Source: Teichococcus oryzae
GTDB taxonomy: Bacteria > Pseudomonadota > Alphaproteobacteria > Acetobacterales > Acetobacteraceae
Direction: 5' to 3'
Assembly (NCBI RefSeq): GCF_008386565.1
Contig: NZ_VUKA01000009.1
Location: 43,212 to 107,211, forward strand
DNA: 64,000 nt
The translations under genes were made by a program, and so were the position numbers. This document shows positions 17,519 to 26,077 of this stretch, one piece after another. Position 1 is the stretch's first letter, and each line of letters starts with the position of its first letter. The notes beneath the pieces are model-generated. The model was given only the letters and a program-made list of their open reading frames with translations. It was not told the origin of the DNA and made no database searches.

Positions 17519-18111
17519 CGTGGCACCGGCACCTGCTGCACCCGCCCGTCCGCATCCATGAGGATCATGGTGTTGCCCTGCTGGATCGCGGTGCCGCTGC
17601 GGCCATTCGGGCCGGAATAGGTGGAATAGCCCTGGTTGCCCCCGGTGGTGACAACGCTTCCATCCGGTGTCGGGATCACCCGCCCGGGGCGGCTGAAATC
17701 CTGGCTCTGCGGCAGCGGGGACAGGGACGGCGGTGGGCTCTGCGGCCGGCCGGAGAAATCATCATTGGTGCGGCGGTCAAGCAGGTCCGGAGGGGTCGAG
17801 CTGCCGCGGGGGATCGGGCGGTTGGCGGGCGGCGGGTTGTCAGGGCTTTGCCGGTCCATCAGGTCGGGGCTGCCCAGGGTGGCGCGCGGCGATTCGAGTT
17901 CCGCGGCCGGCCAGACATTGCCCTCGGCCGGCAGCAGGGGCCGCACCTCGGCCGCCCGGCCCTGGATTCGCTGCACCGTCAGGCTGTCCGGCGGTTCCTC
18001 GGAGCGCGGCCCGGTCAGGGCGGAGGCACAGGCGCCCAGCGCCAGCAGCGCGGCAATCCCTGCCGCCCGCTGCATGCGACAGGGCAGGGTGCTTTGGTGA
18101 AACCGGCTCAT
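17515..18111 (-). CDS. Predicted proline-rich lipoprotein
   Basis: 198-aa protein with a lipoprotein signal (MQRAAGIAALLALGAC, lipobox LGAC), so it should be lipid-anchored after export. The mature part is disordered and proline-rich, with the near-repeats LGSPDLMDRQSPDN and TPPDLLDRRTNDD, then a glycine/serine-rich end and QQGNTMILMDADGRVQQVPV. No family is recognised. The start at 18111 has a GGGAG ribosome site, and an internal ATG at the signal peptide is possible. It sits between pgsA and moaD in an otherwise conserved block and overlaps moaD by four bases. Confidence 0.75.
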   Translation of the reverse strand: MSRFHQSTLPCRMQRAAGIAALLALGACASALTGPRSEEPPDSLTVQRIQGRAAEVRPLLPAEGNVWPAAELESPRATLGSPDLMDRQSPDNPPPANRPIPRGSSTPPDLLDRRTNDDFSGRPQSPPPSLSPLPQSQDFSRPGRVIPTPDGSVVTTGGNQGYSTYSGPNGRSGTAIQQGNTMILMDADGRVQQVPVPR

Positions 18112-18164
18112 GGCGATGCTCCCGCGTGTGGCTGCATCCAAGATGCGGCCGGCTCAGCCATGGC

Positions 18165-18785
18165 TCAAGGGCTGGAAAGCGTCTTGGGGGAGGGATCGGC
18201 GGAACGGGCGGTGTCCTGCGCTTCGGCATGGCGGAGGCCGGCTGTCAGATAGTCCCAGCCCGTCACCAGCGTCAGCGCGGCGGCGAGCCACAGCAGCAGC
18301 TCCCCAAGGGCGCCGATCGGCAGGATCGACAGGCCCAGCGCGGCGGCGCCGGTATCGCCCGCCAGCAGCACGCCGAGCGCCGTCATCTGCACGCCGGTCT
18401 TCCACTTCGCCAGGCGCGTCACCGGCAGGCCCACGGCGAGGCTGGCCAGGTATTCGCGCAGGCCGGAAACCAGGATCTCGCGCAGCAGGATGACGATGGC
18501 GGGCAGCAGGCCCCACAAGGAAAGCCGCCCCAGCCCGGCCAGCAGCATCAGCGCCGCGCCCACCAGGAGCTTGTCGGCGATCGGGTCCAGCATGCGGCCG
18601 AAGGCGGAAACCAGCTTGCGGTCGCGCGCGATCTTGCCATCGAAATAATCGGTGATCGCGGCGGCCGAGAACAGCGCGCAGGCCGCCACGTCCCCCCAGG
18701 GCAGTTGCAGCATGGCCAGCACCACCAGCAGCGGCACGGCTGCGATGCGGGACAGGGTCAGGAGGTTGGGCAGGTCAGTTGGCAA
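18165..18785 (-). CDS. pgsA: CDP-diacylglycerol-glycerol-3-phosphate 3-phosphatidyltransferase
   Basis: Membrane enzyme (206 aa) making phosphatidylglycerol phosphate from CDP-diacylglycerol and glycerol-3-phosphate, the committed step to phosphatidylglycerol and cardiolipin. The CDP-alcohol phosphotransferase motif is intact: Asp46 and Asp49 in DYFDGKIAR and Asp67 and Asp71 in GRMLDPIADK. About five membrane helices are visible. The start is a TTG giving MPTDLPNLLTLSRI, with GGAAGAAG upstream, which fits the family start well. uvrC lies 24 bases upstream, as in E. coli and many other bacteria. Confidence 0.93.
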   Translation of the reverse strand: MPTDLPNLLTLSRIAAVPLLVVLAMLQLPWGDVAACALFSAAAITDYFDGKIARDRKLVSAFGRMLDPIADKLLVGAALMLLAGLGRLSLWGLLPAIVILLREILVSGLREYLASLAVGLPVTRLAKWKTGVQMTALGVLLAGDTGAAALGLSILPIGALGELLLWLAAALTLVTGWDYLTAGLRHAEAQDTARSADPSPKTLSSP

Positions 18786-18809
18786 TGCGGCTTCTTCCCG
18801 GCGGCGGGA

Positions 18810-20858
18810 TCAACCCTTTCCCAAATTACCTCCGCCGACGCCAGGGTGGAAATGCTCATGGATGCGCGCGGCCATGGAAGGACCAATGCCCGGGCAGTTG
18901 CGCAGATCCTCCAACCCCGCCTGCCGCACGCCCCGGGCAGAGCCGAAATGGTGCAGCAGGCGCCGCTTGATGGCCGAGCCGACGCCGGGAATCTCATCCA
19001 GCTCCGAGCGGGTGATGGCCTTCGAGCGGCCGGCCCGGTGGGTGGTGATGGCGAAGCGGTGCGCCTCGTCGCGCAGCCGCTGGAGGTAGTACAGGACGGG
19101 ATCGCGCGGCGGCAGCTGGAAGGGCTCGGCGCCGGCGCGATGGAACCATTCCCGGCCGGCATCGCGGTCGGGCCCCTTGGCCACCGCCACCAGCGGCAGG
19201 TCGCCAAGGCCGAGTTCCGCCATCACCTCCCGTGCGGCGGAAAGCTGGCCGGCGCCGCCATCGATCAGCACCAGATCCGGCCAGCCTTCCTTTTGCCGTT
19301 CGGGATCTTCCTTCAGGGCGCGGCCGAAACGCCGTTCGAAAACCTCCCGCATCATGGCGAAATCGTCGCCGCCGCCGCTCGCCACGCGGTTGCCACCGCC
19401 AGCGCGCCGGGTTTCCCGCAGGCCACCCGGAACCTCGGCTGCGATGGAGGGCGGGATTAGCGTTGCGCCGGCACCGGCTGCGGCTGCGGCCGGCTCGGAC
19501 GCGGCACCGTGCGCGCCGGCGCCCTGGATGGCGTATTTGCGGTAGGCGTTCTTCGTGAAGCCTTCCGGCCCGGCCACCACCATGACGCCATAGGCATGGC
19601 TGCCCTGGATGTGGCTGTTGTCATAGACCTCGATCCGCCGCGGCGGCTCCGGGAGGTCGAACAGCTGCGCCACGCCTTCCAGCAGCGCCGCCTGGGCCGT
19701 TCCTTCCGCCAGGCGGCGCTCCAGCGCCTCGCGGGCATTGGTGGCGGCGTGGTCGATGGCGGAGCGCTTCTCGCCACGCTGCGGACGGTGCAACTCCACC
19801 TTCCGGCCGGCCTTCAGGCTCAGCGCTTCGGCGATCAGCCCGGCATCGGGAAGGTCGTGGGACAGCAGAACCAGTGGCGGCGGCGGCAGGTCGTCGTAAA
19901 GCTGGGTGAGAAAGGCCGAAAGCACTTCCTCCGCCGCCGCATCATCCTTGAGATGCGACGGAAAGAAGGACCGGTTGCCATTGTTGCGGCCGCCCCGGAA
20001 GAAAAACACCTGCACGCAGGACTGCCCGGCGATCTGGTGCAGCGCGACGACATCGGCATCGCCGACGCCTTCCAGGTTGATGCTGTTCTGGCCCTGGATA
20101 TGGGTCAGCCCGCGGATGCGGTCGCGGATGGCGGCGGCGCGCTCGAATTCCAGCGCCATGGAGGCTTCCTCCATCTCCCGCGCCAGGCGCTTCTGGATGG
20201 TGGGCGTCTCGCCGGACAGGAACTTCTTGGCGTCCTTGACCAGCCCGGCATAGTCCTCGCGGCTGATGCGCTCGACGCAGGGGGCCGAGCAGCGCTTGAT
20301 CTGGTGCAGCAGGCAGGGACGGTCCCGGCTCTCGAACACCGTGTCGCGGCAGGACCGGAGCAGGAACACCTTCTCCAGCGCCGTGATGGTCTGGTTCACC
20401 GCCCAGGCGCTGGCGAAAGGCCCCCAATAGCTGGCGCCCTTGCGCCGCTCGCCGCGATGCTTGCCGATCTGGGGGAAGTCGTGATCCTCCGTCAGCACAA
20501 GCCAGGGATAGGATTTGTCGTCGCGCAGGACGATGTTGAAGCGGGGCCGGAGCTTCTTGATCAGGTTGGCTTCCAGCAGCAGGGCCTCGGCCTCGCTGCC
20601 GGTGGTGATGATCTCCATCCGCCGGGTCGCATGCACCATACGCCGCAGCCGCTCCGGCAGGCGGGCGATCTGGGTATAGGACACGACCCGTTTCTTCAGG
20701 CTGCGCGCCTTGCCGACATAGAGGGCGTCACCCTTCGTATCGAGCATGCGGTACACGCCCGGCGCGAAGGGCATGGTGGCAAGCGCTGCCTCGATCACCG
20801 CGACGCCTTCCATGACAGGGCTCGGGTCAGTGGCGGCGGGCGCGGCGTCTTCGGTCAT
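18810..20858 (-). CDS. uvrC: Excinuclease ABC subunit C
   Basis: Makes both incisions in nucleotide-excision repair with UvrA and UvrB (682 aa). An N-terminal GIY-YIG nuclease ([20 protein letters not shown]), a UVR coiled motif near residue 220 ([20 protein letters not shown]), an RNase H-like nuclease ([31 protein letters not shown]) and C-terminal helix-hairpin-helix repeats ([31 protein letters not shown]) are present. About 45-50 extra low-complexity residues, roughly 443-495, split the RNase H-like domain. Upstream lies the AT-rich intergenic region. Confidence 0.95.
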   Translation of the reverse strand: MTEDAAPAATDPSPVMEGVAVIEAALATMPFAPGVYRMLDTKGDALYVGKARSLKKRVVSYTQIARLPERLRRMVHATRRMEIITTGSEAEALLLEANLIKKLRPRFNIVLRDDKSYPWLVLTEDHDFPQIGKHRGERRKGASYWGPFASAWAVNQTITALEKVFLLRSCRDTVFESRDRPCLLHQIKRCSAPCVERISREDYAGLVKDAKKFLSGETPTIQKRLAREMEEASMALEFERAAAIRDRIRGLTHIQGQNSINLEGVGDADVVALHQIAGQSCVQVFFFRGGRNNGNRSFFPSHLKDDAAAEEVLSAFLTQLYDDLPPPPLVLLSHDLPDAGLIAEALSLKAGRKVELHRPQRGEKRSAIDHAATNAREALERRLAEGTAQAALLEGVAQLFDLPEPPRRIEVYDNSHIQGSHAYGVMVVAGPEGFTKNAYRKYAIQGAGAHGAASEPAAAAAGAGATLIPPSIAAEVPGGLRETRRAGGGNRVASGGGDDFAMMREVFERRFGRALKEDPERQKEGWPDLVLIDGGAGQLSAAREVMAELGLGDLPLVAVAKGPDRDAGREWFHRAGAEPFQLPPRDPVLYYLQRLRDEAHRFAITTHRAGRSKAITRSELDEIPGVGSAIKRRLLHHFGSARGVRQAGLEDLRNCPGIGPSMAARIHEHFHPGVGGGNLGKG

Positions 20859-20929
20859 GCGGAGGGATCAACCATGCCGCATCGACCATCTCAAGCGCTG
20901 GCTTGGGCAGATGGCGGGCGGCGCAGGCG

Positions 20930-21084
20930 TTGTCCACCGAAGCTGTGGATAACCTTGTGGATGACGCGGGGAGTAACTCCGCTAAATCGCTGTCATACAG
21001 GGTTTACGTCATCTTGCCCAAGCCTTGGGCAAATTTCTAAGTAATTGATATATCTCGATATGACGCCATAATGCTTGTGGAAAC
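20930..21084. other. Cluster of DnaA-box-like 9-mers
   Basis: A perfect DnaA box on the minus strand (TGTGGATAA, 20944-20952) is followed four bases later by TGTGGATGA (20956-20964), one mismatch from TTATCCACA. TTGTCCACC (20930-20938) on the plus strand has two mismatches. TGTGGAAAC (21076-21084) reads GTTTCCACA on the minus strand and is a weaker match. Four sites in 155 bases flanking an AT-rich tract exceed chance expectation in GC-rich DNA. Function is inferred. Confidence 0.5.
21014..21032. repeat. Inverted repeat TTGCCCAA-gcc-TTGGGCAA
   Basis: Two perfect 8-base arms separated by three bases, directly before the AT-rich tract 21031-21070. It could be a protein-binding site at the candidate origin or an operator for uvrC, which starts about 155 bases away on the other strand. 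There is no T-tract, so it is not an intrinsic terminator. Confidence 0.5.
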
Positions 21085-21538
21085 AACGTCAAGATCAACA
21101 ATCCGGTTGACGCTGCGGTGCTGCTCTGGAGTGGCATGAAGCGGTGGATGATTTCCGGCTCTCATCCCAAATCAAGCATCACGAATGCGTGATAATAAAT
21201 CTGTAGCTTGACGCTTTCCATTTGGTCCGAGGTGGAGCCAGGGCCGCAACGAAGATGCCGCTGCCCGTTCTGCCTTATGAAGAATGTGGCACAGAGCCCT
21301 GGATGACATGTAACTTGGACCACGCCATTTCGGCCGCGCCACATGGAAACACGGCTTCCGATATTGGTCAGCAGTCATGCGCAAAAAGCCTATCTGATAT
21401 GCATCTCTGGAATGCCTGACATGACTACCGCAATCGTGTTGAAGGTGAACCTCGCCACGCACAGGGCCATGGCGGGGCGCCTGCGAGCCATGCCTCCAGG
21501 CGAGATGCTGAAACAACGGGCAGGCGGAGCTTCCAGGC

Positions 21539-21931
21539 TCACATGGCGCAGCGGGTCACCGTGACCCCAACCCCGGCAGCATCCGCGAGGATGTCCGGCT
21601 TTTCCACGGTGACCTCTACCTGCCGGATGCGCGGATCGCTTTCCAGCAGCCTGGCAGCAATGCGCTCGGCCAGGGTTTCCGCCAGCGCGGTATGTCCCCT
21701 GGTCGCCTCCTGCCGGGCGAGTTCCGCGGCCGCGGCGTAATCCACCACCCGGTCCAGCCGGTCAGCGCCGATGCCGCCGGCGGAGTCGCCCTCGGTGACA
21801 AGCAGTTCCAGATCAATGAAAACCCGCTGGGCAAGCTGCTGTTCCTGCGGATAGATGCCCAGGCGGGCCGCCACGGACAGGCGGCGGATGAAGACCCGCC
21901 GCAAGCCTGCCTCGCTTCCGGAATGCGGCAT
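21539..21931 (-). CDS. folB: Dihydroneopterin aldolase-family protein
   Basis: 130-aa T-fold enzyme of folate/pterin synthesis. FIRRLSVAARLGIYPQEQQL is the usual N-terminus of FolB/FolX, with the acidic VFIDLELLVTEGD strand and DRVVDYAAAAELARQEA. The conserved Lys appears in VEVTVEKPDIL. The start ATG overlaps the upstream SDR stop by one base (TGATG). Pairing with a pteridine-reductase-like SDR suggests either the aldolase step or the FolX epimerase step leading to tetrahydromonapterin. The sequence alone does not separate these. Confidence 0.82.
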   Translation of the reverse strand: MPHSGSEAGLRRVFIRRLSVAARLGIYPQEQQLAQRVFIDLELLVTEGDSAGGIGADRLDRVVDYAAAAELARQEATRGHTALAETLAERIAARLLESDPRIRQVEVTVEKPDILADAAGVGVTVTRCAM

Positions 21932-22707
21932 CAGGGGGCCTCCTGGCGGCGTTGCGGCGACCATTGCAGATGCTGCCCGCCATCCAGGGCGATCATTTGG
22001 CCGGTCATGGCCGGCAGGGACAGAATGGCCATGACGGCGCGCGCCACCTCCTCCGGGCTGGTGCCACGGCCTAAGGGCGTGGAAGCGGCCTGCGCCGCGA
22101 ATTGGCTGGCAGTCTGGCCTGGGCTGGGCAAGGCGGGTCCCGGCCCGATGCCGTTGACGCGGATCCGGGGAGCGAGTGCCAAGGCGAGGCTCTGTGTCAG
22201 GGCCCACAATCCCGCCTTGGAGACGCTGTAGCTGACGAAATGCGGCGTCAGCGACCAGACGCGCTGGTCCAGCATGTTGATCACCACGCCCTGGGCGTCC
22301 GGCGGCAAGGCCTGGGCCATGGCCTGGGTCAGCACGAAGGGGGCGCGGAGATTGGGCTCCAGGTGATGATCCCAGCTGGCGCGGCTGGCGTCGTGCCACT
22401 CATCCCGCCTGAAGGTGGCAGCGTTGTTCACCAGCACTCCCACCGAGCCCAGCGCCGAGATCGCCTCGGGAACCAGGCACCCGGTCTCGGCCTCCTGCTC
22501 CAAATCGGCCTGCAGGACGGCCGCGCGGCGGCCGAGTTGGCGAACCTCCTCCGCCACAATCTCGGCCTCGGCGGCGCTGTGCCCATGATGCAGGGCGAGG
22601 TCGAAGCCGGCGGCGGCCAGTTCAAGAGCGATGGCTCGGCCGAGCCGGCGCGAGGCTCCGGTGACCAGTGCCGTCCGGGGGACGGATAAAGGGATCTGCG
22701 ACTCCAT
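21931..22707 (-). CDS. folM: Pteridine-reductase-type SDR (FolM-like)
   Basis: 258-aa short-chain dehydrogenase. The nucleotide loop is TGASRRLG (residues 16-23), the T-G-x-x-x-R-x-G form specific to pteridine reductases. The usual catalytic Ser is replaced by NMLD with Asp147, 13 residues before Tyr160 in YSVSK, the same spacing as Asp/Tyr/Lys in trypanosomatid PTR1. FolM reduces dihydromonapterin and dihydrofolate with NADPH. It is coupled to a folB-family gene by a one-base overlap, which strongly supports a pterin role. Confidence 0.8.
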   Translation of the reverse strand: MESQIPLSVPRTALVTGASRRLGRAIALELAAAGFDLALHHGHSAAEAEIVAEEVRQLGRRAAVLQADLEQEAETGCLVPEAISALGSVGVLVNNAATFRRDEWHDASRASWDHHLEPNLRAPFVLTQAMAQALPPDAQGVVINMLDQRVWSLTPHFVSYSVSKAGLWALTQSLALALAPRIRVNGIGPGPALPSPGQTASQFAAQAASTPLGRGTSPEEVARAVMAILSLPAMTGQMIALDGGQHLQWSPQRRQEAP

Positions 22708-22804
22708 GGCCCGAATGGTGTGTTCCGTGATCCACCGCGTCCAGTGGCGCCGGCATCGGCCGTGGTCCCTGGGCAGGGCTGGGCCTCGGCCTATCTACGG
22801 TTCC

Positions 22805-23017
22805 ATGGAACGACCTTGCATCAAGATCTGCCGCTACGAGGACTGCACCGGCTGGTGCCTGGGCTGCGGCATGACGAAGCCCGAAAAGAAAAGCTGGAAG
22901 AAGGTCCCGGAATACCGGGGAGCCATCCTGGCCGCCCTGACCCCAAGGTTGGAGGCGCTGGCCGCAACAGGCCATGCCGTGGGGCATTCGGCAGGCAAAA
23001 AGAAGTCGGCGGTCTGA
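22805..23017 (+). CDS. Small DUF1289 cysteine-rich protein
   Basis: 70-aa protein whose first 25 residues carry the DUF1289 cysteine pattern: PCIKICRYEDCTGWCLGCG, then W in the KKSWKKVPEYR stretch. The cysteines suggest a small metal or Fe-S site. Family members are widespread small proteins next to unrelated genes, and their function is unknown. The ATG used is the one just before the conserved ERPCIK. It is divergent from the FolM-like gene, with 97 bases between them, and has a basic tail (GKKKSAV). Confidence 0.85.
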   Translation: MERPCIKICRYEDCTGWCLGCGMTKPEKKSWKKVPEYRGAILAALTPRLEALAATGHAVGHSAGKKKSAV

Positions 23018-23156
23018 GGGTTAACACTATCTTTTGATCAAGACTTTAGGCACAATCTCGTGAGGGGCAGGGCTTCGCGATCAAGGCCTCGGTTCGCTGC
23101 GCCCCCGGCGGCAACCGGACACCACCTCAGCGCCGGCAGAAACGACGCTTTCATCC

Positions 23157-25304
23157 GTGGACCTCGCAATGGGCCAATCGGGCCTGATCCTTCCTGCAGT
23201 CTCTGGGCACGCATCCGATCCCCTGTTTTTCGGCAGCGGACAGGACTGGCGCGACCTGTTGAAGGTCACGCCGCAATGGTCGATCCCCCTGCAGAACGCG
23301 GTGCGCGCGATGCTGGCCACCCCGGGGCCCGGCTTTGTGATCTGGGGAGATGAGCACAGGCTGCTTTGCAACGAGGCCTATCTGGCCTTGTTCGACAGCG
23401 GCACCGTGCCCTTGCCGGGCGCGAGCTTCCGTTTCGGCCAGGACCCCGGCCCGGATGCGGCGGCGCTCGCCCGCGCCTATGGGGGCCAGACGGTGCTGCT
23501 TCCGGAGGTGGCGCTGGCAACCTTGCCCGGCGCCGCGCCCCGGTATGTGATGGTGGCGCTGGCGCCGATCATGGCGGCCGATGGCGCCGTGCTGGGCGTT
23601 CTGGGCTCCTGCCTCGAATGCACCGCGCGAAGCCTGCGCGAGCAGCGCATGGCGCTGCTGCTGGATCTGGCGCAGCTCCTGACCTTCGATCCCCCCGACA
23701 TGGCTTTGCAGGCGGTGGCGCCGCGGCTCGGCACCCTGCTGGGAGCGGGGCGCATCGGCCTCGGGCGCATGCTGGAAGATGGCCGGCAGGTCGAGATCAC
23801 CCAGGACTGGACCCTGGGGTCGATGCCGAGCCTCGCCGGCAGGCAGGATCTCGCCTCGTTCGGCGACCATCTCAGGACAGCGCCTGACGGCTTCGTGCTG
23901 GCGGTCCATGACACCGGCTCAGACACCCCTGGCATGCCGGGGGCCACGCTGACGGTGGCGCTGGGCAGCACCGAGGACCTGCGCACCATCCTGTTCCTGC
24001 ACTCAGAGGCGCCACGAAGCTGGAGCGGTGGAGACATCGCCCTGGCCCAGGATGTCGGCCGGCAATTGCGGAACGCCGAGGAGCGGCAGGCCGAGGAAGC
24101 GGCGTTGCGGACCCGCATGGCGCACCGGACGGCGGAGCTGGAGCGTGCCGAGGACGCGCTGCGCCAGGCCCAGAAGATGGAAGCGATCGGCCAGCTGACG
24201 GGCGGGATCGCGCATGACTTCAACAACCTGCTTCAAGGCATCAGCGGCTCCCTGGACCTGATCCAGACGCGCATCGCCCAGGGGCGCCTGGCGGCGGTCG
24301 GGCCCTTTCTGAAGAGTGCATCGGCCTCCGCCAGCCGTGCCACGGCTTTGACCCACCGGCTGCTGGCCTTCGCGAGGCGGCAGCCGATCGATCCCCGTCC
24401 GGTGCAGCCGAACGAGTTGATCGCAAGCCTGCGCAGCCTGCTGCGCCGGAGTTGCGGGGAAGCGATCCGGCTGGAGCTGGCGCTTGAGGATGGCCTCTGG
24501 AACACGCTGTGCGACTCCAATCAGCTGGAGAACGCGCTGCTGAACCTGGCCATCAATGCCCGCGATGCCATGCCCGATGGCGGCACCCTGACCATCGCCA
24601 CGTCCAGCACCCGCCATGAAGGTGGCATCCCTTCGCTGCGCGACCTGGAGCCAGGGGATTACGTGTGCATCCGCGTCATCGACAGCGGCTGCGGCATGCC
24701 GCCCGAGGTGGTGGAGCGCGCCTTCGAGCCCTTTTTCACCACCAAGCCACTGGGGCAGGGCACCGGGCTCGGGCTGTCCATGATCTACGGCTTCACGCGA
24801 CAGTCGAAGGGAACGGTGCGCATCCTGTCGCGTCCGGGCGAGGGCACGATGGTGGAACTTTACCTGCCGCGGCATGACCGCATGCCGGTGGAGCCGCCCG
24901 CAGCCTCATCGCTTTCCGGACCGCCGCCGACGTCCGGCGGCGAGGTGGTGCTGGTGGTCGAGGACGATCCGGTGGTGCGGCAGCTGGTGGTGGAAGTGCT
25001 TTCCGAGCATGGCTATGCCGTGCTTCAGGCGGAGGATGGCCATTCGGGGCAGCGCCTGATCGAGAAGCTGTCGCGGATCGACCTGCTGGTTACCGACATC
25101 GGCCTGCCGGGGCCGGATGGGCGGCAGCTGGCCGAAATGCTGCGGCAGCGCCAGCCGGATGTGCGGGTCCTGTTCATGACCGGCTATGCGGAGGCGGCGG
25201 CACGCGGCGAAGGCTTCCTGGCGCCAGGCATGGAGATGGTGGTGAAGCCCTTCGCCATGGATGACCTGACGATCCGCGTGCACGCCCTGCTGGAAAACCC
25301 GTAA
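23157..25304 (+). CDS. Soluble hybrid sensor histidine kinase
   Basis: 715-aa cytoplasmic hybrid kinase with no membrane segment. An N-terminal PAS-like domain ([20 protein letters not shown]) is followed by a GAF-like region, a coiled linker ([20 protein letters not shown]), the dimerisation domain with His353 in [11 protein letters not shown], an ATPase domain ([32 protein letters not shown]) and a C-terminal receiver with Asp647 in [10 protein letters not shown]. The start is a GTG, and the ATG four codons on is equally possible. No response regulator is adjacent, so phosphotransfer goes to an unlinked partner or stays internal. Confidence 0.88.
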   Translation: MDLAMGQSGLILPAVSGHASDPLFFGSGQDWRDLLKVTPQWSIPLQNAVRAMLATPGPGFVIWGDEHRLLCNEAYLALFDSGTVPLPGASFRFGQDPGPDAAALARAYGGQTVLLPEVALATLPGAAPRYVMVALAPIMAADGAVLGVLGSCLECTARSLREQRMALLLDLAQLLTFDPPDMALQAVAPRLGTLLGAGRIGLGRMLEDGRQVEITQDWTLGSMPSLAGRQDLASFGDHLRTAPDGFVLAVHDTGSDTPGMPGATLTVALGSTEDLRTILFLHSEAPRSWSGGDIALAQDVGRQLRNAEERQAEEAALRTRMAHRTAELERAEDALRQAQKMEAIGQLTGGIAHDFNNLLQGISGSLDLIQTRIAQGRLAAVGPFLKSASASASRATALTHRLLAFARRQPIDPRPVQPNELIASLRSLLRRSCGEAIRLELALEDGLWNTLCDSNQLENALLNLAINARDAMPDGGTLTIATSSTRHEGGIPSLRDLEPGDYVCIRVIDSGCGMPPEVVERAFEPFFTTKPLGQGTGLGLSMIYGFTRQSKGTVRILSRPGEGTMVELYLPRHDRMPVEPPAASSLSGPPPTSGGEVVLVVEDDPVVRQLVVEVLSEHGYAVLQAEDGHSGQRLIEKLSRIDLLVTDIGLPGPDGRQLAEMLRQRQPDVRVLFMTGYAEAAARGEGFLAPGMEMVVKPFAMDDLTIRVHALLENP

Positions 25305-25528
25305 GCCTGCGAATTTAGGGCGCGCCCGCTGACGGCGCGACCCAGGCGGCAGGGCGCTTTCGCACGGTGGATTCAGCAGGCTTGTCGCCATCGATTGCCC
25401 GGGTATGCCGTTACACAGCCCCACGGAAAAGGATTGTCGTTCCGCGCAAAGCATGAAGGGGAGTGCGTCAACCGTTTATTCAGCGGTGGCAGCGCAGAAT
25501 GAGGCATCCAGAAGGAATGCTTCCCCCG

Positions 25529-26038
25529 ATGTCCGACATTGCGCCACGTCCTGACCATCTGCTGGTGATCGATTCCCGTGTCACCGGCTGGCCGTCCCAT
25601 CTGATCGCCGCGGGGCCAGATGCCGCCGTGTTGATCCTGGACGCGGGAAAGGATAGGCTGGCGCAGATCGCCGAGGTGGCTGCGGATTACGCGCCTCTGG
25701 CTGGGCTTACCCTGCTCGGCCATGGCAGCCCGGGCCTGCTTCTTCTGGGCCAGACCGTGCTGGATGGCACAGCCCTGGACAATGCATCGCACATTCTGGG
25801 CTGTTTGGCAGCGTCCCTGGCTCTGGAAGCCAGGATTCATCTTCTGGGCCTGCCGGGGGCCGGCGTGGCCGGACGATACCTGGCGCACCGCCTGGCCCAG
25901 GCCACCGGCCGTAGCGTGATCACCGACCAGATGATGAAGCGGCCGGTCCTGGTGCCGGCCATCGGGCTGCCAATGCCAGTTGCGGCTGTCACTGCGGCGG
26001 CGCCTGAACAAGGCGCACACATGGCCGCCGGCACCTGA
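25529..26038 (+). CDS. Stand-alone DUF4347 protein
   Basis: 169-aa protein consisting only of a DUF4347 domain. HLLVIDSRVTGWPSHLIAAG, AAVLILDAGKDRLAQIAEVA and LTLLGHGSPGLLLLGQTVLD match the family, which normally sits at the N-terminus of very large surface proteins. The His of HGSPG (His65) is kept, but the usual G-C motif at the second site reads LLGLPGAGVAG (residues 105-115), with no Cys. No signal peptide is seen. The start is placed at the ATG before SDIAPRP, 11 bases after GAAGGA, and an ATG four codons earlier is possible. Function is unknown. Confidence 0.72.
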   Translation: MSDIAPRPDHLLVIDSRVTGWPSHLIAAGPDAAVLILDAGKDRLAQIAEVAADYAPLAGLTLLGHGSPGLLLLGQTVLDGTALDNASHILGCLAASLALEARIHLLGLPGAGVAGRYLAHRLAQATGRSVITDQMMKRPVLVPAIGLPMPVAAVTAAAPEQGAHMAAGT

Positions 26039-26055
26039 GCCTTCGATGAGCGCGG

Positions 26056-26077
26056 CCTGACGCCGTTCGGCGTCAGG
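26056..26077. terminator. Hairpin between convergent genes (DUF4347/parE)
   Basis: CCTGACGCC and GGCGTCAGG form a perfect nine-base stem around GTTC. It overlaps the parE stop codon and lies 17 bases after the DUF4347 stop. There is no T-tract, so it is a likely but unproven bidirectional transcription end. Confidence 0.5.

Larger units (their letters stand above)
20859..21538. other. 680-base AT-rich non-coding region, oriC candidate
   Basis: The longest gene-free stretch, between uvrC and folB. Its composition is clearly more AT-rich than the rest. By hand count, 29 of the 40 bases at 21031-21070 are A or T. The first 230 bases hold DnaA-box-like sites, an inverted repeat and this AT-rich segment, the usual parts of a replication origin. 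The right half (21120-21538) has short open frames on both strands that match no family I recognise and lack ribosome sites. I see no tRNA, transposase or terminator here. An ordinary long promoter region for uvrC is the dull alternative. Confidence 0.5.

Noticed and set aside
21172-21516. 114-codon minus-strand frame and short plus-strand frames in the uvrC-folB gap
   Set aside because: No ribosome sites, no recognisable family, overlapping on both strands. I also considered a decayed transposase but saw no motif or terminal repeats.
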